From JBBSIN01 sp038232055 (lineage in GTDB: Bacteria > Actinomycetota > Actinomycetes > JADGOV01), in the NCBI GenBank assembly GCA_038232055.1, contig JBBSIN010000025.1, forward strand, positions 1 to 32,543: a stretch of DNA of 32,543 nt, given 5' to 3'. The notes beneath the pieces were generated by a model. That model searched no databases, had not been told where the DNA came from, and saw only the letters and a program-made list of their open reading frames with translations. This document shows positions 16,330-24,164 of the stretch, piece after piece (the stretch's first letter is position 1; every line of letters starts with the position of its first letter). Both the position numbers and the translations under genes were made by a program.

Positions 16330-18591
16330 ATGCTCGAGGAAGACAATCCGAACACCTCAACGACGGTGGACGTCGCCGAGGCTCCGAAGCGGCCCCGCCG
16401 CCGGCGCGCCGCGGTCCGCGAACCAGGCCCGCCGGCCCCGGTCCAGTCCGATGCCCCGCCGGACGAACCAGCCACTGACCAGGCGGAAACCAAACCGGTA
16501 CGACGCCGGCGGAGGGCGAAGCCGGTCGAGGCCGAGGAGCCGGATACCCAACTGTCCGACCCGGCGCCGGTTCAGGCAGTCGACCCGGCGCCGGCCGAGC
16601 CTGAGCCGGCAGCCGAGCCGGCGGCGGCGGAGCCGGCCGAGCCCGAGCTGCAGCCCGAGCCGGCGAGACGGGCCGCCCGGACCCGGCCGGCGTTTGCGGC
16701 ACCCGCCTTTCAGGCCCCGGCCTTCATCGCAGCGGCGCCGGTTCCGGTTCCGGTCGGTGACGACGTCCTCAGCGTCGCCGAGGACATTGCGGCCGAGGGC
16801 AGCGCCGCCGAGGGCAGTGCCGCCGAGCCGGCGGCCGAGCGTGCCGGCAGCGATGCCGAGCCCGACGAGGACGACGCCGGTTCCCGGCGGCGCCGGCGAG
16901 GTCGCCGCGGTCGGGGCCGGAGCAAGGCCAGCGACGGCGACGACGCTCAGGACGACGCCGAGACCGCTGCCATCCCCGAGCCCGCGGCCGACACCCCCGA
17001 GGCAGCGGGGGCTCAGCCGGAGGCCGACGACTCGGCCAACGGCCCGACCCGTCGCCGGCGACGTCGGAGACGACGGGGCGATGGCGACGACACGCCGGGT
17101 GACGTGGCGACTTCCGGCGAGCCGGTCGCGACGGTGGTGCATGTCCGTGAGCCGCGAAAGTCCAGCCGTGCCGGCCGCGACGAGGACGAGGTACAGGGCG
17201 TCAAAGGCTCCACCCGACTCGAGGCGAAGCGTCAGCGCCGTCGCGACGTCCGGGACAGCGGTCGCCGCCGACCATCGATCATCAGTGAGTCGGAGTTCCT
17301 CGCCCGCCGCGAGTCGGTCGAGCGGGTCATGGTGGTGCGCGAGGGCAGGGACCGCACGCAGATCGCCGTACTGGAGGACGACGTCCTCGTCGAGCACTAC
17401 GTCACTCGGGCCAGCGCGACGTCGTACGTCGGCAACGTCTACCTCGGTCGGGTGCAGAATGTGCTGCCCTCGATGGAGGCGGCTTTCGTCGACATCGGCA
17501 AGGGCCGCAACGCCGTCCTCTACGCCGGCGAGGTCAACTACGACGCCAGCCAGTTCGAGGGCAAGCCGCACCGCATCGAGCAGGCGCTCAAGTCCGGCGA
17601 CAAGGTGCTCGTGCAGGTCAGCAAGGACCCGATCGGCTCGAAGGGCTCCCGCCTGACCAGCCAGATCAGCCTGCCCGGTCGCTACGTGGTCTACGTGCCC
17701 GAAGGCGAGCGCACCGGCATCAGCCGTAAGCTGCCCGACACCGAGCGCGCCCGGCTGAAGTCGATTCTGAAGAAGGTCTCACCGGCCGACGCCGGCCTGA
17801 TCGTGCGCACCGCCGCCGAGGGCGCGAGCGAGGAGGAGCTGGGGCGTGACATGGCCCGGCTCGAGGCGCAGTGGGAGGTCATCCAGAAGAAGGCGACCTC
17901 GGCGAACCCGCCGGCGCTGCTGCACGCCGAACCCGACCTCGTCATCCGGGTCATCCGCGACGTCTTCAACGAGGACTTCACGAAGATGATCGTCCAGGCG
18001 GCCGACGAGTGGGACACCATCGAGGCGTACGTCGAACACGTCGCTCCCGACCTGCACGAGCGGCTCGAGCAGTGGACCGACACCGGCGACATCTTCGCGT
18101 CGTACCGCATCGACGAGCAGCTCGCGAAGGCGCTCGACCGCAAGGTGTGGCTGCCCAGTGGCGGGTCGCTTGTCTTCGACCGCACCGAGGCGATGGTCGT
18201 CGTCGACGTGAACACCGGGAAGTTCACCGGCAAGGGCGGCAATCTCGAGGAGACGGTGACGAAGAACAACCTCGAAGCCGCCGAGGAGATAGCCCGGCAG
18301 CTGCGGCTGCGCGACCTCGGCGGGATCATCGTCATCGACTTCATCGACATGGTGCTCGAGGGCAACCGAGACCTCGTGCTGCGTCGACTGCTCGAGTGCC
18401 TCGGTCGTGACCGGACCAAGCACCAGGTCGCCGAGGTCACCTCGCTGGGACTGGTTCAGATGACCCGCAAGCGGGTGGGTCAGGGGCTCATCGAAGCCTT
18501 CGCGCAAACCTGTCCGGAGTGCAACGGCCGAGGAGTGAAGATCCTCATCGATCCTTTCGAGCCCGCGACCGCGACCGCGGACGTGGGATAA
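16330..18591 (+). CDS. rne: ribonuclease E/G family endoribonuclease
   Basis: Single-strand-specific endoribonuclease for rRNA maturation and mRNA decay, 753 aa. ATG with site AGGAGAG at 16317-16323. Residues 1 to about 325 are low complexity: Ala/Pro/Glu stretches, an AAEGS duplication, and arginine blocks (RRRRRGRRGRGR; a run of nine Arg) likely to bind RNA or partners. The catalytic core begins near residue 327 with an S1 domain (YVGNVYLGRVQNVLPSMEAAFVDIG), then the DNase I-like active site with D626 in VVVDVNTGKF and D670 in IVIDFIDM, and the zinc-link C728-P-E-C731. The protein ends soon after the zinc-link, so the disordered arm is N-terminal, unlike in E. coli RNase E where it is C-terminal. 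Upstream are the radical SAM pair; downstream rplU, rpmA and obg. Confidence 0.95.
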   Translation: MLEEDNPNTSTTVDVAEAPKRPRRRRAAVREPGPPAPVQSDAPPDEPATDQAETKPVRRRRRAKPVEAEEPDTQLSDPAPVQAVDPAPAEPEPAAEPAAAEPAEPELQPEPARRAARTRPAFAAPAFQAPAFIAAAPVPVPVGDDVLSVAEDIAAEGSAAEGSAAEPAAERAGSDAEPDEDDAGSRRRRRGRRGRGRSKASDGDDAQDDAETAAIPEPAADTPEAAGAQPEADDSANGPTRRRRRRRRRGDGDDTPGDVATSGEPVATVVHVREPRKSSRAGRDEDEVQGVKGSTRLEAKRQRRRDVRDSGRRRPSIISESEFLARRESVERVMVVREGRDRTQIAVLEDDVLVEHYVTRASATSYVGNVYLGRVQNVLPSMEAAFVDIGKGRNAVLYAGEVNYDASQFEGKPHRIEQALKSGDKVLVQVSKDPIGSKGSRLTSQISLPGRYVVYVPEGERTGISRKLPDTERARLKSILKKVSPADAGLIVRTAAEGASEEELGRDMARLEAQWEVIQKKATSANPPALLHAEPDLVIRVIRDVFNEDFTKMIVQAADEWDTIEAYVEHVAPDLHERLEQWTDTGDIFASYRIDEQLAKALDRKVWLPSGGSLVFDRTEAMVVVDVNTGKFTGKGGNLEETVTKNNLEAAEEIARQLRLRDLGGIIVIDFIDMVLEGNRDLVLRRLLECLGRDRTKHQVAEVTSLGLVQMTRKRVGQGLIEAFAQTCPECNGRGVKILIDPFEPATATADVG

Positions 18592-18600
18592 GGGATCGGG

Positions 18601-18606
18601 TAACAT
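18601..18606 (+). promoter_or_regulatory. possible -10 box of an rplU promoter
   Basis: TAACAT within GGGTAACATCGG lies 9 nt after the RNase E/G stop and 69 nt before the rplU start, with a hairpin leader between. No convincing -35 is seen. Confidence 0.35.
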
Positions 18607-18613
18607 CGGTTCC

Positions 18614-18650
18614 GGCGCGGTCGCGCCCGCTGTGGCGTGCCTACCGCGCC
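18614..18650 (+). promoter_or_regulatory. stem-loop in the rplU leader
   Basis: A perfect 8-bp stem GGCGCGGT (18614-18621) / ACCGCGCC (18643-18650) encloses a 21-nt loop with a small inner hairpin. It precedes the rplU Shine-Dalgarno sequence (AGGAGA, 18664-18669). A ribosomal-protein autoregulatory leader is possible but unproven. Confidence 0.4.
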
Positions 18651-18675
18651 CCGCAGACATATCAGGAGATGCCTC

Positions 18676-19023
18676 GTGTACGCCATTGTCCGCAGCGGCG
18701 GCAAGCAGCACCGCGTCGCCGTCGGCGACGTCATCACGGTCGACCGGCTGGCGGCGGCGACCGGTGAGACCGTGATGCTGCCCGCTCTCTTGACCGTTGA
18801 TGGCGAGACCGTGACGTCCGACGCCCAGGCGCTCGCCGGCGTGCAGGTCAGCGCCGAGGTCGTCGCGGCGACCAAGGGCCCCAAGATCGACATTCTCCGT
18901 TACAAGAACAAGACCGGCTACCGGCGGCGTCAGGGGCACCGTTCACGGCTGACCCAACTGCGGGTCACCGGCATCGAGACCGGCATCGAGACCGCCGGCA
19001 GCGCCGCTGGGGATGGAGAGTAG
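18676..19023 (+). CDS. rplU: 50S ribosomal protein L21
   Basis: Large-subunit protein, 115 aa. The GTG at 18676 gives MYAIVRSGGKQHRVAVGD, the canonical L21 start, with AGGAGA 6 nt upstream; the longer in-frame start at 18637 adds a non-family N-terminus and is rejected. The C-terminal motif KYKNKTGYRRRQGHR is present as RYKNKTGYRRRQGHRSRLTQLRVTGI. A short tail with a duplicated GIET follows the usual end. It is 7 nt before rpmA and belongs with it and obg. Confidence 0.97.
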   Translation: MYAIVRSGGKQHRVAVGDVITVDRLAAATGETVMLPALLTVDGETVTSDAQALAGVQVSAEVVAATKGPKIDILRYKNKTGYRRRQGHRSRLTQLRVTGIETGIETAGSAAGDGE

Positions 19024-19030
19024 GGACGAC

Positions 19031-19300
19031 ATGGCACACAAGAAGGGCGCCTCGAGCAGCCGCAACGGTCGCGACTCCACTGCTCAGCGGCTCGGCGTCA
19101 AGCGGTACGGCGGCCAGCAGGTCAATGCCGGCGAGATCCTGGTTCGTCAGCGCGGCACGCACTTTCACCCGGGCCACTTCGTGGGGCGCGGCGGCGACGA
19201 CACGCTCTTCGCCCTGGCCGCCGGTGCGGTGGAATTCGGCACCAAGCGCGGACGCCGGGTCATCAACATCGTGCCCACCGACGTGCTGAGCAGCGCCTGA
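19031..19300 (+). CDS. rpmA: 50S ribosomal protein L27
   Basis: Large-subunit protein whose N-terminus reaches the peptidyl-transferase centre, 89 aa. The ATG at 19031 gives MAHKKGASSSRNGRDSTAQRLGVKRYGGQQV, the standard start; an in-frame upstream start at 19013 overlaps rplU and is rejected. AGGGA at 19022-19026 serves as the ribosome binding site. No N-terminal cleavage extension of the firmicute type is present. Confidence 0.98.
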   Translation: MAHKKGASSSRNGRDSTAQRLGVKRYGGQQVNAGEILVRQRGTHFHPGHFVGRGGDDTLFALAAGAVEFGTKRGRRVINIVPTDVLSSA

Positions 19301-19324
19301 GGGTTGTCGGACGGAAGCATTCCC

Positions 19325-19350
19325 GAGGGCGGGCCGATCGGCCCGCCCTC
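19325..19350 (+). terminator. perfect 26-bp palindrome between rpmA and obg (terminator-like)
   Basis: An 11-bp GC-rich stem (19325-19335 with 19340-19350) closes on GATC, so all 26 bases are self-complementary. It is followed by GTCGTCGTCG, not a U tract. It could attenuate transcription between the ribosomal genes and obg, or protect the mRNA 3' end. Confidence 0.6.
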
Positions 19351-19372
19351 GTCGTCGTCGTAGGGAGTCGCA

Positions 19373-20719
19373 ATGACCTCGTTCGTCGACCGCGCAGTCC
19401 TGCACGCGGCGGCGGGAAATGGCGGCAACGGCTGCGCGTCGATCCACCGCGAGAAGTTCAAGCCGCTCGGTGGCCCCGACGGAGGTAACGGTGGCCGGGG
19501 AGGTGACGTGGTCCTCGTCGTCGACCCGTCCACGACGACCCTGCTCGACGTGCACCGCCATCCGCATCGGCGTGCCGGCTCGGGCAAATCCGGCCAGGGC
19601 AGCGCCAAGAATGGCGCCGACGGCGCCGACGTCGTCGTACCGGTGCCGGATGGCACGGTCGTGAAGTCGACAGACGGCGAGGTACTCACGGACCTCGTCG
19701 GTGCCGGAACCCGTTTCATCCTCGCCCGCGCCGGCCGCGGTGGGCTGGGCAACGCCGCTCTCGCCTCGCCGCGTCGCAAGGCGCCCGGCTTTGCCCTGCT
19801 CGGCGAGCCGGGGGAGTCGCTCGAGGCCGTCCTCGAGCTGAAGACGGTCGCGGACGTCGCGCTCGTGGGCTTTCCCAACGCCGGCAAGTCATCGCTCATC
19901 TCGGCACTGTCGGCCGCCCGACCGAAGGTCGCCGACTACCCGTTCACGACGCTCGTACCGAACCTCGGTGTCGTCAGCGCCGGCGAGCTGGTCTTCACCG
20001 TCGCCGACGTGCCGGGCCTCATCCCGGGCGCCAGCACCGGAAAGGGGCTCGGGCTCGAGTTCCTCCGCCACGTCGAGCGGTGCTCGGTCCTCGTGCACGT
20101 GCTCGACTGCGCCACTGAGGAGCCGGGGCGCGACCCGGTCTCCGACGTCGACACGATCGAGGCGGAGCTGGCGGCGTACGGAGGCCTCGCCGACCGCCCG
20201 CGGCTCGTCGTCCTGAACAAGGTCGACGTGCCGGCCGCGCGTGACCTCGCCGAGCTCGTCACGCCGATGCTCACCGAGCGGGGGCTCTCCGTGCTGACCG
20301 CCAGCGCAGCGACGCACGAGGGGCTGCGGGAGGTGGCCTTCGCCATGGCCGCGCAGGTGCAGGCGGCCCGGGCCGCTGCCCCACGGCCGGACGCGACCCG
20401 CATCGTGCTGCGGCCGCGGGCGGTCGACGACGCCGGCTTCACCGTGGAGCGTACCGACGGCGGCTTCCTCGTCCGCGGCGAACGACCGGAGCGGTGGGTG
20501 CGCCAGACCGACTTCACCAACGACGAAGCCGTGGGCTACCTCGCCGACCGCTTCGCGCGCCTCGGCGTCGAGCGGGCGCTTGGAGACGCCGGTGCTGAGG
20601 AAGGCAGTGCCGTGACGATCGGCGAGGTGACCTTTGATTGGGAGCCGTCGCTGCTCGCCGGCGCCGGGCAGCTCATGGGGCGACGGGGCAGCGACCTGCG
20701 CCTCGAAGGCAGGTCGTGA
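19373..20719 (+). CDS. obg: GTPase Obg/CgtA
   Basis: Essential ribosome-associated GTPase, 448 aa. The ATG has AGGGAG at 19362-19367. Order of domains: glycine-rich Obg fold (residues 1-158, FVDRAVLHAAAGNGGNGCASIHREKF); G domain from about 160 with G1 GFPNAGKSS (166-174), switch I YPFTTLVPNLGVV, G3 VADVPGLIPGAS, G4 LNKVD and G5 TASA; then the C-terminal OCT domain (about residues 340-430, DAGFTVERTDGGFLVRGERPERWVRQTDF). The OCT domain is typical of actinobacterial and firmicute Obg. It ends the ribosomal operon; hairpins follow directly. proB and proA, which follow obg in many relatives, are not present in this window. Confidence 0.97.
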   Translation: MTSFVDRAVLHAAAGNGGNGCASIHREKFKPLGGPDGGNGGRGGDVVLVVDPSTTTLLDVHRHPHRRAGSGKSGQGSAKNGADGADVVVPVPDGTVVKSTDGEVLTDLVGAGTRFILARAGRGGLGNAALASPRRKAPGFALLGEPGESLEAVLELKTVADVALVGFPNAGKSSLISALSAARPKVADYPFTTLVPNLGVVSAGELVFTVADVPGLIPGASTGKGLGLEFLRHVERCSVLVHVLDCATEEPGRDPVSDVDTIEAELAAYGGLADRPRLVVLNKVDVPAARDLAELVTPMLTERGLSVLTASAATHEGLREVAFAMAAQVQAARAAAPRPDATRIVLRPRAVDDAGFTVERTDGGFLVRGERPERWVRQTDFTNDEAVGYLADRFARLGVERALGDAGAEEGSAVTIGEVTFDWEPSLLAGAGQLMGRRGSDLRLEGRS

Positions 20720-20723
20720 GGCC

Positions 20724-20755
20724 GAGTCCTCGGATGGCGCCTCGTCCGAGGACTC
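20724..20755 (+). terminator. hairpin directly after obg
   Basis: A perfect 11-bp stem GAGTCCTCGGA (20724-20734) / TCCGAGGACTC (20745-20755) with a 10-nt loop starts 5 nt after the obg stop. There is no U tract, which is common for actinobacterial terminators. Confidence 0.65.
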
Positions 20756-20795
20756 GACCGAGGAGATTGCCGGGAGAGATCATTACTTTGATCGT

Positions 20796-20872
20796 CCGAG
20801 GGATTGTCCGAGGAGATCATGGGTTGGTCAGCTGGGGAAACTGCATGATCATCCCTCGGACGAATCCTCGGG
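20796..20872. repeat. long imperfect palindrome, copy C-like (GATCATG...CATGATC)
   Basis: Left arm 20796-20821 and right arm 20844-20872 pair over about 25 positions with small bulges, closing on a 22-nt loop. The inner ends are GATCATG and CATGATC as in the elements at 12175 and 13347, and AAACTGCATGATC resembles AAACCTCATGATC of copy B. The outer arms repeat TCCGAGG in both orientations. It lies in the dead end of the truncated reductase gene. Confidence 0.7.
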
Positions 20873-21053
20873 CCGGCCAGCCAGCCGATGAGGGCCGGGT
20901 AGTCGGAGTCACCGGCCCCCGCCTGATGCCCGCGACGATGGCGTCGGCCTTGCCCGGCGTGCGGTTCCACACCTGGACCTGGTGACCCGCGTCTACCACG
21001 TGTCGCGCCATGGCGGCGCCCATCCGACCGAGCCCGCAAGAGCCAATTCGCAT
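20817..21053 (-). pseudogene. truncated NAD(P)-binding N-terminus of a 3-hydroxyisobutyrate / tartronate-semialdehyde reductase
   Basis: On the minus strand from the ATG at 21053 the frame reads MRIGSCGLGRMGAAMARHVV, followed by DAGHQVQVWNRTPGKADAIV, the start of a beta-hydroxyacid dehydrogenase Rossmann domain with the G-x-G-x-x-G loop (GLGRMG). Similarity stops after about 42 residues; the rest (RRGPVTPTTRPSS...) runs into repeat DNA and a stop after 78 residues, whereas the family is about 290 aa. No catalytic domain is present, so it is a remnant. It faces away from aceB across 64 bp, which suggests that a divergent reductase-aceB pair once existed. The subfamily (GlxR/GarR or MmsB) cannot be fixed from this piece. 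Confidence 0.7.
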
Positions 21054-21117
21054 GACGCGCAGGGTAGGGGGCAGGATCAGGGGACTCGATCCGACCCCAT
21101 CAGTCCGGGAGTGTCCC

Positions 21118-22710
21118 ATGGTCTCCGCGCAGGGCATCGCGATCCACGGCGAGACAGAGAAGTACGCCGACATCCTCACCGCGGACGCGCTGGAGTTTCT
21201 CGCGTCGCTGCACCGGGAGTTCGACTCCCGCCGCCGGCAGTTGCTTTCGGCGCGGGAACAGCGCCACCAGCAGCTCGCCGCCGGGAGCCCGCTCGACTTC
21301 CTTCCTGACACGGCGGGGGTCCGAGACGGAAGCTGGCAGGTCGCCCCTCCCGCGCCCGGCCTGGTTGACCGCCGGGTCGAGATCACCGGCCCCACGGAGC
21401 GCAAGATGCTCGTCAACGCGCTGAACTCCGGCGCGAAGGTCTTCATGGCCGACTTCGAGGACTCCAACTCCCCGACGTGGCCCAACATGGTGGGCGGCCA
21501 GGCCAACTTGCTCGCAGCGATCGAGCGGCGCATCGACTTCACCAGCGCGGAGGGCACGGACTACAAGCTGGCCGACGAGATCGCCACCCTCGTCGTACGC
21601 CCGCGCGGCTGGCACCTCGACGAGCGCCATGTGGTCGTCGACGACCAGCCGATGTCCGGCAGCCTCTTCGACTTCGGGCTCTACTTCTTTCACTGTGCGC
21701 GGCGCCTGATCGACCGTGGCCTCGGCCCATACTTCTACCTGCCGAAGTTGCAGAGTCACTTGGAGGCGCGGCTGTGGAACGACGTGTTCGTCTTCTCGCA
21801 GGAGCGCCTCGGCATCCCCCGCGGCACGATCCGGGCCACCGTGCTTGTCGAGACGATTCCTGCGGCCTTCGAGATGGCGGAGATCCTCTATGAGCTCCGC
21901 GAGCACTCGAGCGGGATGAACGCCGGCCGCTGGGACTACATGTTCAGTCTGATCAAGGAGTTCCGCGAGCGGGGCGGCGACATGATGCTGCCCGACCGCA
22001 ACTCGGTGACGATGACCGTGCCGTTTATGCGCGCCTACACCGAGCTGCTGGTCAAGACCTGTCACGGCCATGGTGCGCACGCGATCGGCGGCATGGCGGC
22101 GTTCATTCCGAGCCGCAAGGACGCCGAGGTCAACGAGCAGGCGCTCGCCAAGGTGCGGGCCGATAAGGAGCGCGAGGCCGGCGACGGCTTCGATGGCTCG
22201 TGGGTCGCTCACCCGGACCTGGTGCCGATCTGCCGCGAGGTCTTCGACTCGGTGCTCGGCGACCGGCCCAACCAGCTCGCGCGCAAGCGCGAGGAGGTCT
22301 CGGTGACCGCGGAGCAGCTGCTCTCGGTTCCCGAGACTCCTGGCGACATCACCGAGGAGGGGCTGCGCAACGACATCAGCGTGGCGCTGCAGTACCTGTC
22401 GTCCTGGTTGGGCGGAAACGGGGCGGTGGCCATCTTCAACCTCATGGAGGACGCCGCCACCGCGGAGATTTCCCGCTCGCAGGTGTGGCAGTGGGTGCAC
22501 AACGGCGCGCAGATGACCAACGGCGAGACGGTCACCGCCGACCTGGTCCACACCATTGAGGACGAGGAGCTCGACAAGATCCGTAAGGCCATGGGCGAGG
22601 CCTATCCGGAGGACCGCGCGAAGCAGGCGAGGGAGATCTTCGAGGAGGTGGCGCTCGCGGACGACTTCGCCGAGTTCCTCACGCTGCCGGCGTACGAGCG
22701 TCTGGCCTAG
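21118..22710 (+). CDS. aceB: malate synthase A
   Basis: Condenses glyoxylate with acetyl-CoA to malate, 530 aa (E. coli AceB is 533). The ATG has GGGAG 6 nt upstream; an in-frame start at 21010 would overlap the divergent relic and is rejected. Motifs: the catalytic arginine region LVVRPRGWHLDERH, the family signature near residue 265 (REHSSGMNAGRWDYMFSLIK), HGAHAIGGMAAFIP, and the C-terminal MEDAATAEISRSQVWQW with the catalytic Asp. It lacks the extra domain of malate synthase G. It is followed after 2 nt by glcD and heads a five-gene operon. No isocitrate lyase gene is nearby, so the glyoxylate here probably comes from glycolate. Confidence 0.95.
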   Translation: MVSAQGIAIHGETEKYADILTADALEFLASLHREFDSRRRQLLSAREQRHQQLAAGSPLDFLPDTAGVRDGSWQVAPPAPGLVDRRVEITGPTERKMLVNALNSGAKVFMADFEDSNSPTWPNMVGGQANLLAAIERRIDFTSAEGTDYKLADEIATLVVRPRGWHLDERHVVVDDQPMSGSLFDFGLYFFHCARRLIDRGLGPYFYLPKLQSHLEARLWNDVFVFSQERLGIPRGTIRATVLVETIPAAFEMAEILYELREHSSGMNAGRWDYMFSLIKEFRERGGDMMLPDRNSVTMTVPFMRAYTELLVKTCHGHGAHAIGGMAAFIPSRKDAEVNEQALAKVRADKEREAGDGFDGSWVAHPDLVPICREVFDSVLGDRPNQLARKREEVSVTAEQLLSVPETPGDITEEGLRNDISVALQYLSSWLGGNGAVAIFNLMEDAATAEISRSQVWQWVHNGAQMTNGETVTADLVHTIEDEELDKIRKAMGEAYPEDRAKQAREIFEEVALADDFAEFLTLPAYERLA

Positions 22711-22712
22711 CG

Positions 22713-24164
22713 ATGGACGCCCTGATTCGGGAGCTGACGGAGGCACTGGGCAGTGAGCGGGTGCTTACCGACCCGCTGCAGTGCCGCACCTATGAATGCG
22801 ACGGCCTCACCCACTTCAAGGTCACGCCAGCCGTGGTGGTGCTCGCCGAGACGACCGACCACGTGCGCGAGTCGCTGCGGCTGTGCTCGCAGTACGGCGT
22901 CCCGTTCGTCGCCCGCGGGTCCGGCACCGGACTCTCCGGCGGGGCCCTGCCACGCGCCGACGGCGTGCTCGTCGTCCTCACCCGGATGCGCGACATCCGT
23001 GACCTCGACATCGACAACCAACGCGCGGTCGTCGAGCCAGGGGTCATCAACCTCTGGGTCACCCGGGAGGCGGCGCCGCACGGCTATTACTACGCGCCCG
23101 ACCCGTCGAGCCAGCAGGTCTGCTCCATCGGCGGCAACGTCGCGGAGAACGCCGGCGGCGCGCACTGCCTCAAGTACGGCTTCACGACCAACCACACCAC
23201 CGGAGCAGAAGTCGTCCTGCCCACCGGTGACGTCGTACATCTCGGCGGCAAGGCCGTCGACGCGCCGGGGTACGACCTGCTGGGCAGCTTCGTCGGCAGC
23301 GAGGGGACGCTCGGCGTCGCCACGAGCGTCACGGTGCGGTTGATGCGCAAGCCGGAGGCGGTACAGACGCTGCTCGCCGGCTTCTGCTCAGTCGAGGACG
23401 CAGCGGAGACCGTCTCCGACGTCATCGCGGCCGGCGTCGTACCCGCCGCGATCGAAATGATGGACCGGCTGGCGATCGAGGCAGCGGAGGCTGCGGTGCA
23501 CTGCAGCTATCCGGAGGGGGCGGAAGCGGTGCTCGTGGTAGAGCTCGACGGCCCGACGGCGGAGGTCGAAGCCCAGTTCGACGAGGTACGCCGCGTCGCC
23601 CGCGAGCACAACGCCTTCGAGATTCGGGTCGCCGAGGACGACGCCCAGCGCGCGCTGATGTGGAAGGGCCGCAAGTCGGCGTTCGCGGCGGTCGGCCGGA
23701 TCAGTCCCGACTACATCGTGCAGGACGGCGTGATCCCGCGAACGTCGCTGCCGCAGGTGCTCGCCGAAATCACGCAGATCGGCGTCGACCACGGCGTCCG
23801 CGTCGCCAACGTCTTCCACGCGGGCGACGGAAACCTGCACCCGCTGGTCCTCTTCGACGCCGACCACGAGGGCGAGGCCGAAAGTGCGGAGAAGGCGGCC
23901 GGTCGGATCCTCGAGACCTGCATCGCCTACGGCGGCTCGATCACCGGTGAGCACGGCGTCGGCGTCGAGAAAGCGGCGTACATGGGCCGGCAGTTCACCG
24001 CCGACGACCTCGACACCATGCAGCTCGTGCGGTGCGCCTTCGACCCGGCGGGAGTGAGTAACCCGGGCAAGGTCTTCCCGACCCCCCGGCTCTGCGGGGA
24101 GGTGCCCGGCCGCCACAAGGGAGTCCACCCGCTACAGGAGGCCGGCCTCGCCGAGGTCTTCTGA
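22713..24164 (+). CDS. glcD: glycolate oxidase subunit GlcD (FAD-linked oxidase)
   Basis: FAD-binding catalytic subunit of the three-part glycolate dehydrogenase, 483 aa. N-terminal FAD_binding_4 domain with PFVARGSGTGLSGGALP, SIGGNVAENAGGAHCLKYG and GSEGTLGV; C-terminal FAD-oxidase domain with VFHAGDGNLHPL and GGSITGEHGVGVEKAAYM. ATG 2 nt after the aceB stop with no clear ribosome binding site, so translation is probably coupled. Related D-lactate dehydrogenases share this architecture. The presence of GlcE, GlcF and malate synthase favours glycolate. Confidence 0.93.
   Translation: MDALIRELTEALGSERVLTDPLQCRTYECDGLTHFKVTPAVVVLAETTDHVRESLRLCSQYGVPFVARGSGTGLSGGALPRADGVLVVLTRMRDIRDLDIDNQRAVVEPGVINLWVTREAAPHGYYYAPDPSSQQVCSIGGNVAENAGGAHCLKYGFTTNHTTGAEVVLPTGDVVHLGGKAVDAPGYDLLGSFVGSEGTLGVATSVTVRLMRKPEAVQTLLAGFCSVEDAAETVSDVIAAGVVPAAIEMMDRLAIEAAEAAVHCSYPEGAEAVLVVELDGPTAEVEAQFDEVRRVAREHNAFEIRVAEDDAQRALMWKGRKSAFAAVGRISPDYIVQDGVIPRTSLPQVLAEITQIGVDHGVRVANVFHAGDGNLHPLVLFDADHEGEAESAEKAAGRILETCIAYGGSITGEHGVGVEKAAYMGRQFTADDLDTMQLVRCAFDPAGVSNPGKVFPTPRLCGEVPGRHKGVHPLQEAGLAEVF

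Noticed and set aside
21054..21117. Possible operator between the reductase relic and aceB
   Set aside because: I looked for an inverted repeat (GGGG...CCCC around 21081-21099) but the inner bases do not pair well enough to claim a site.
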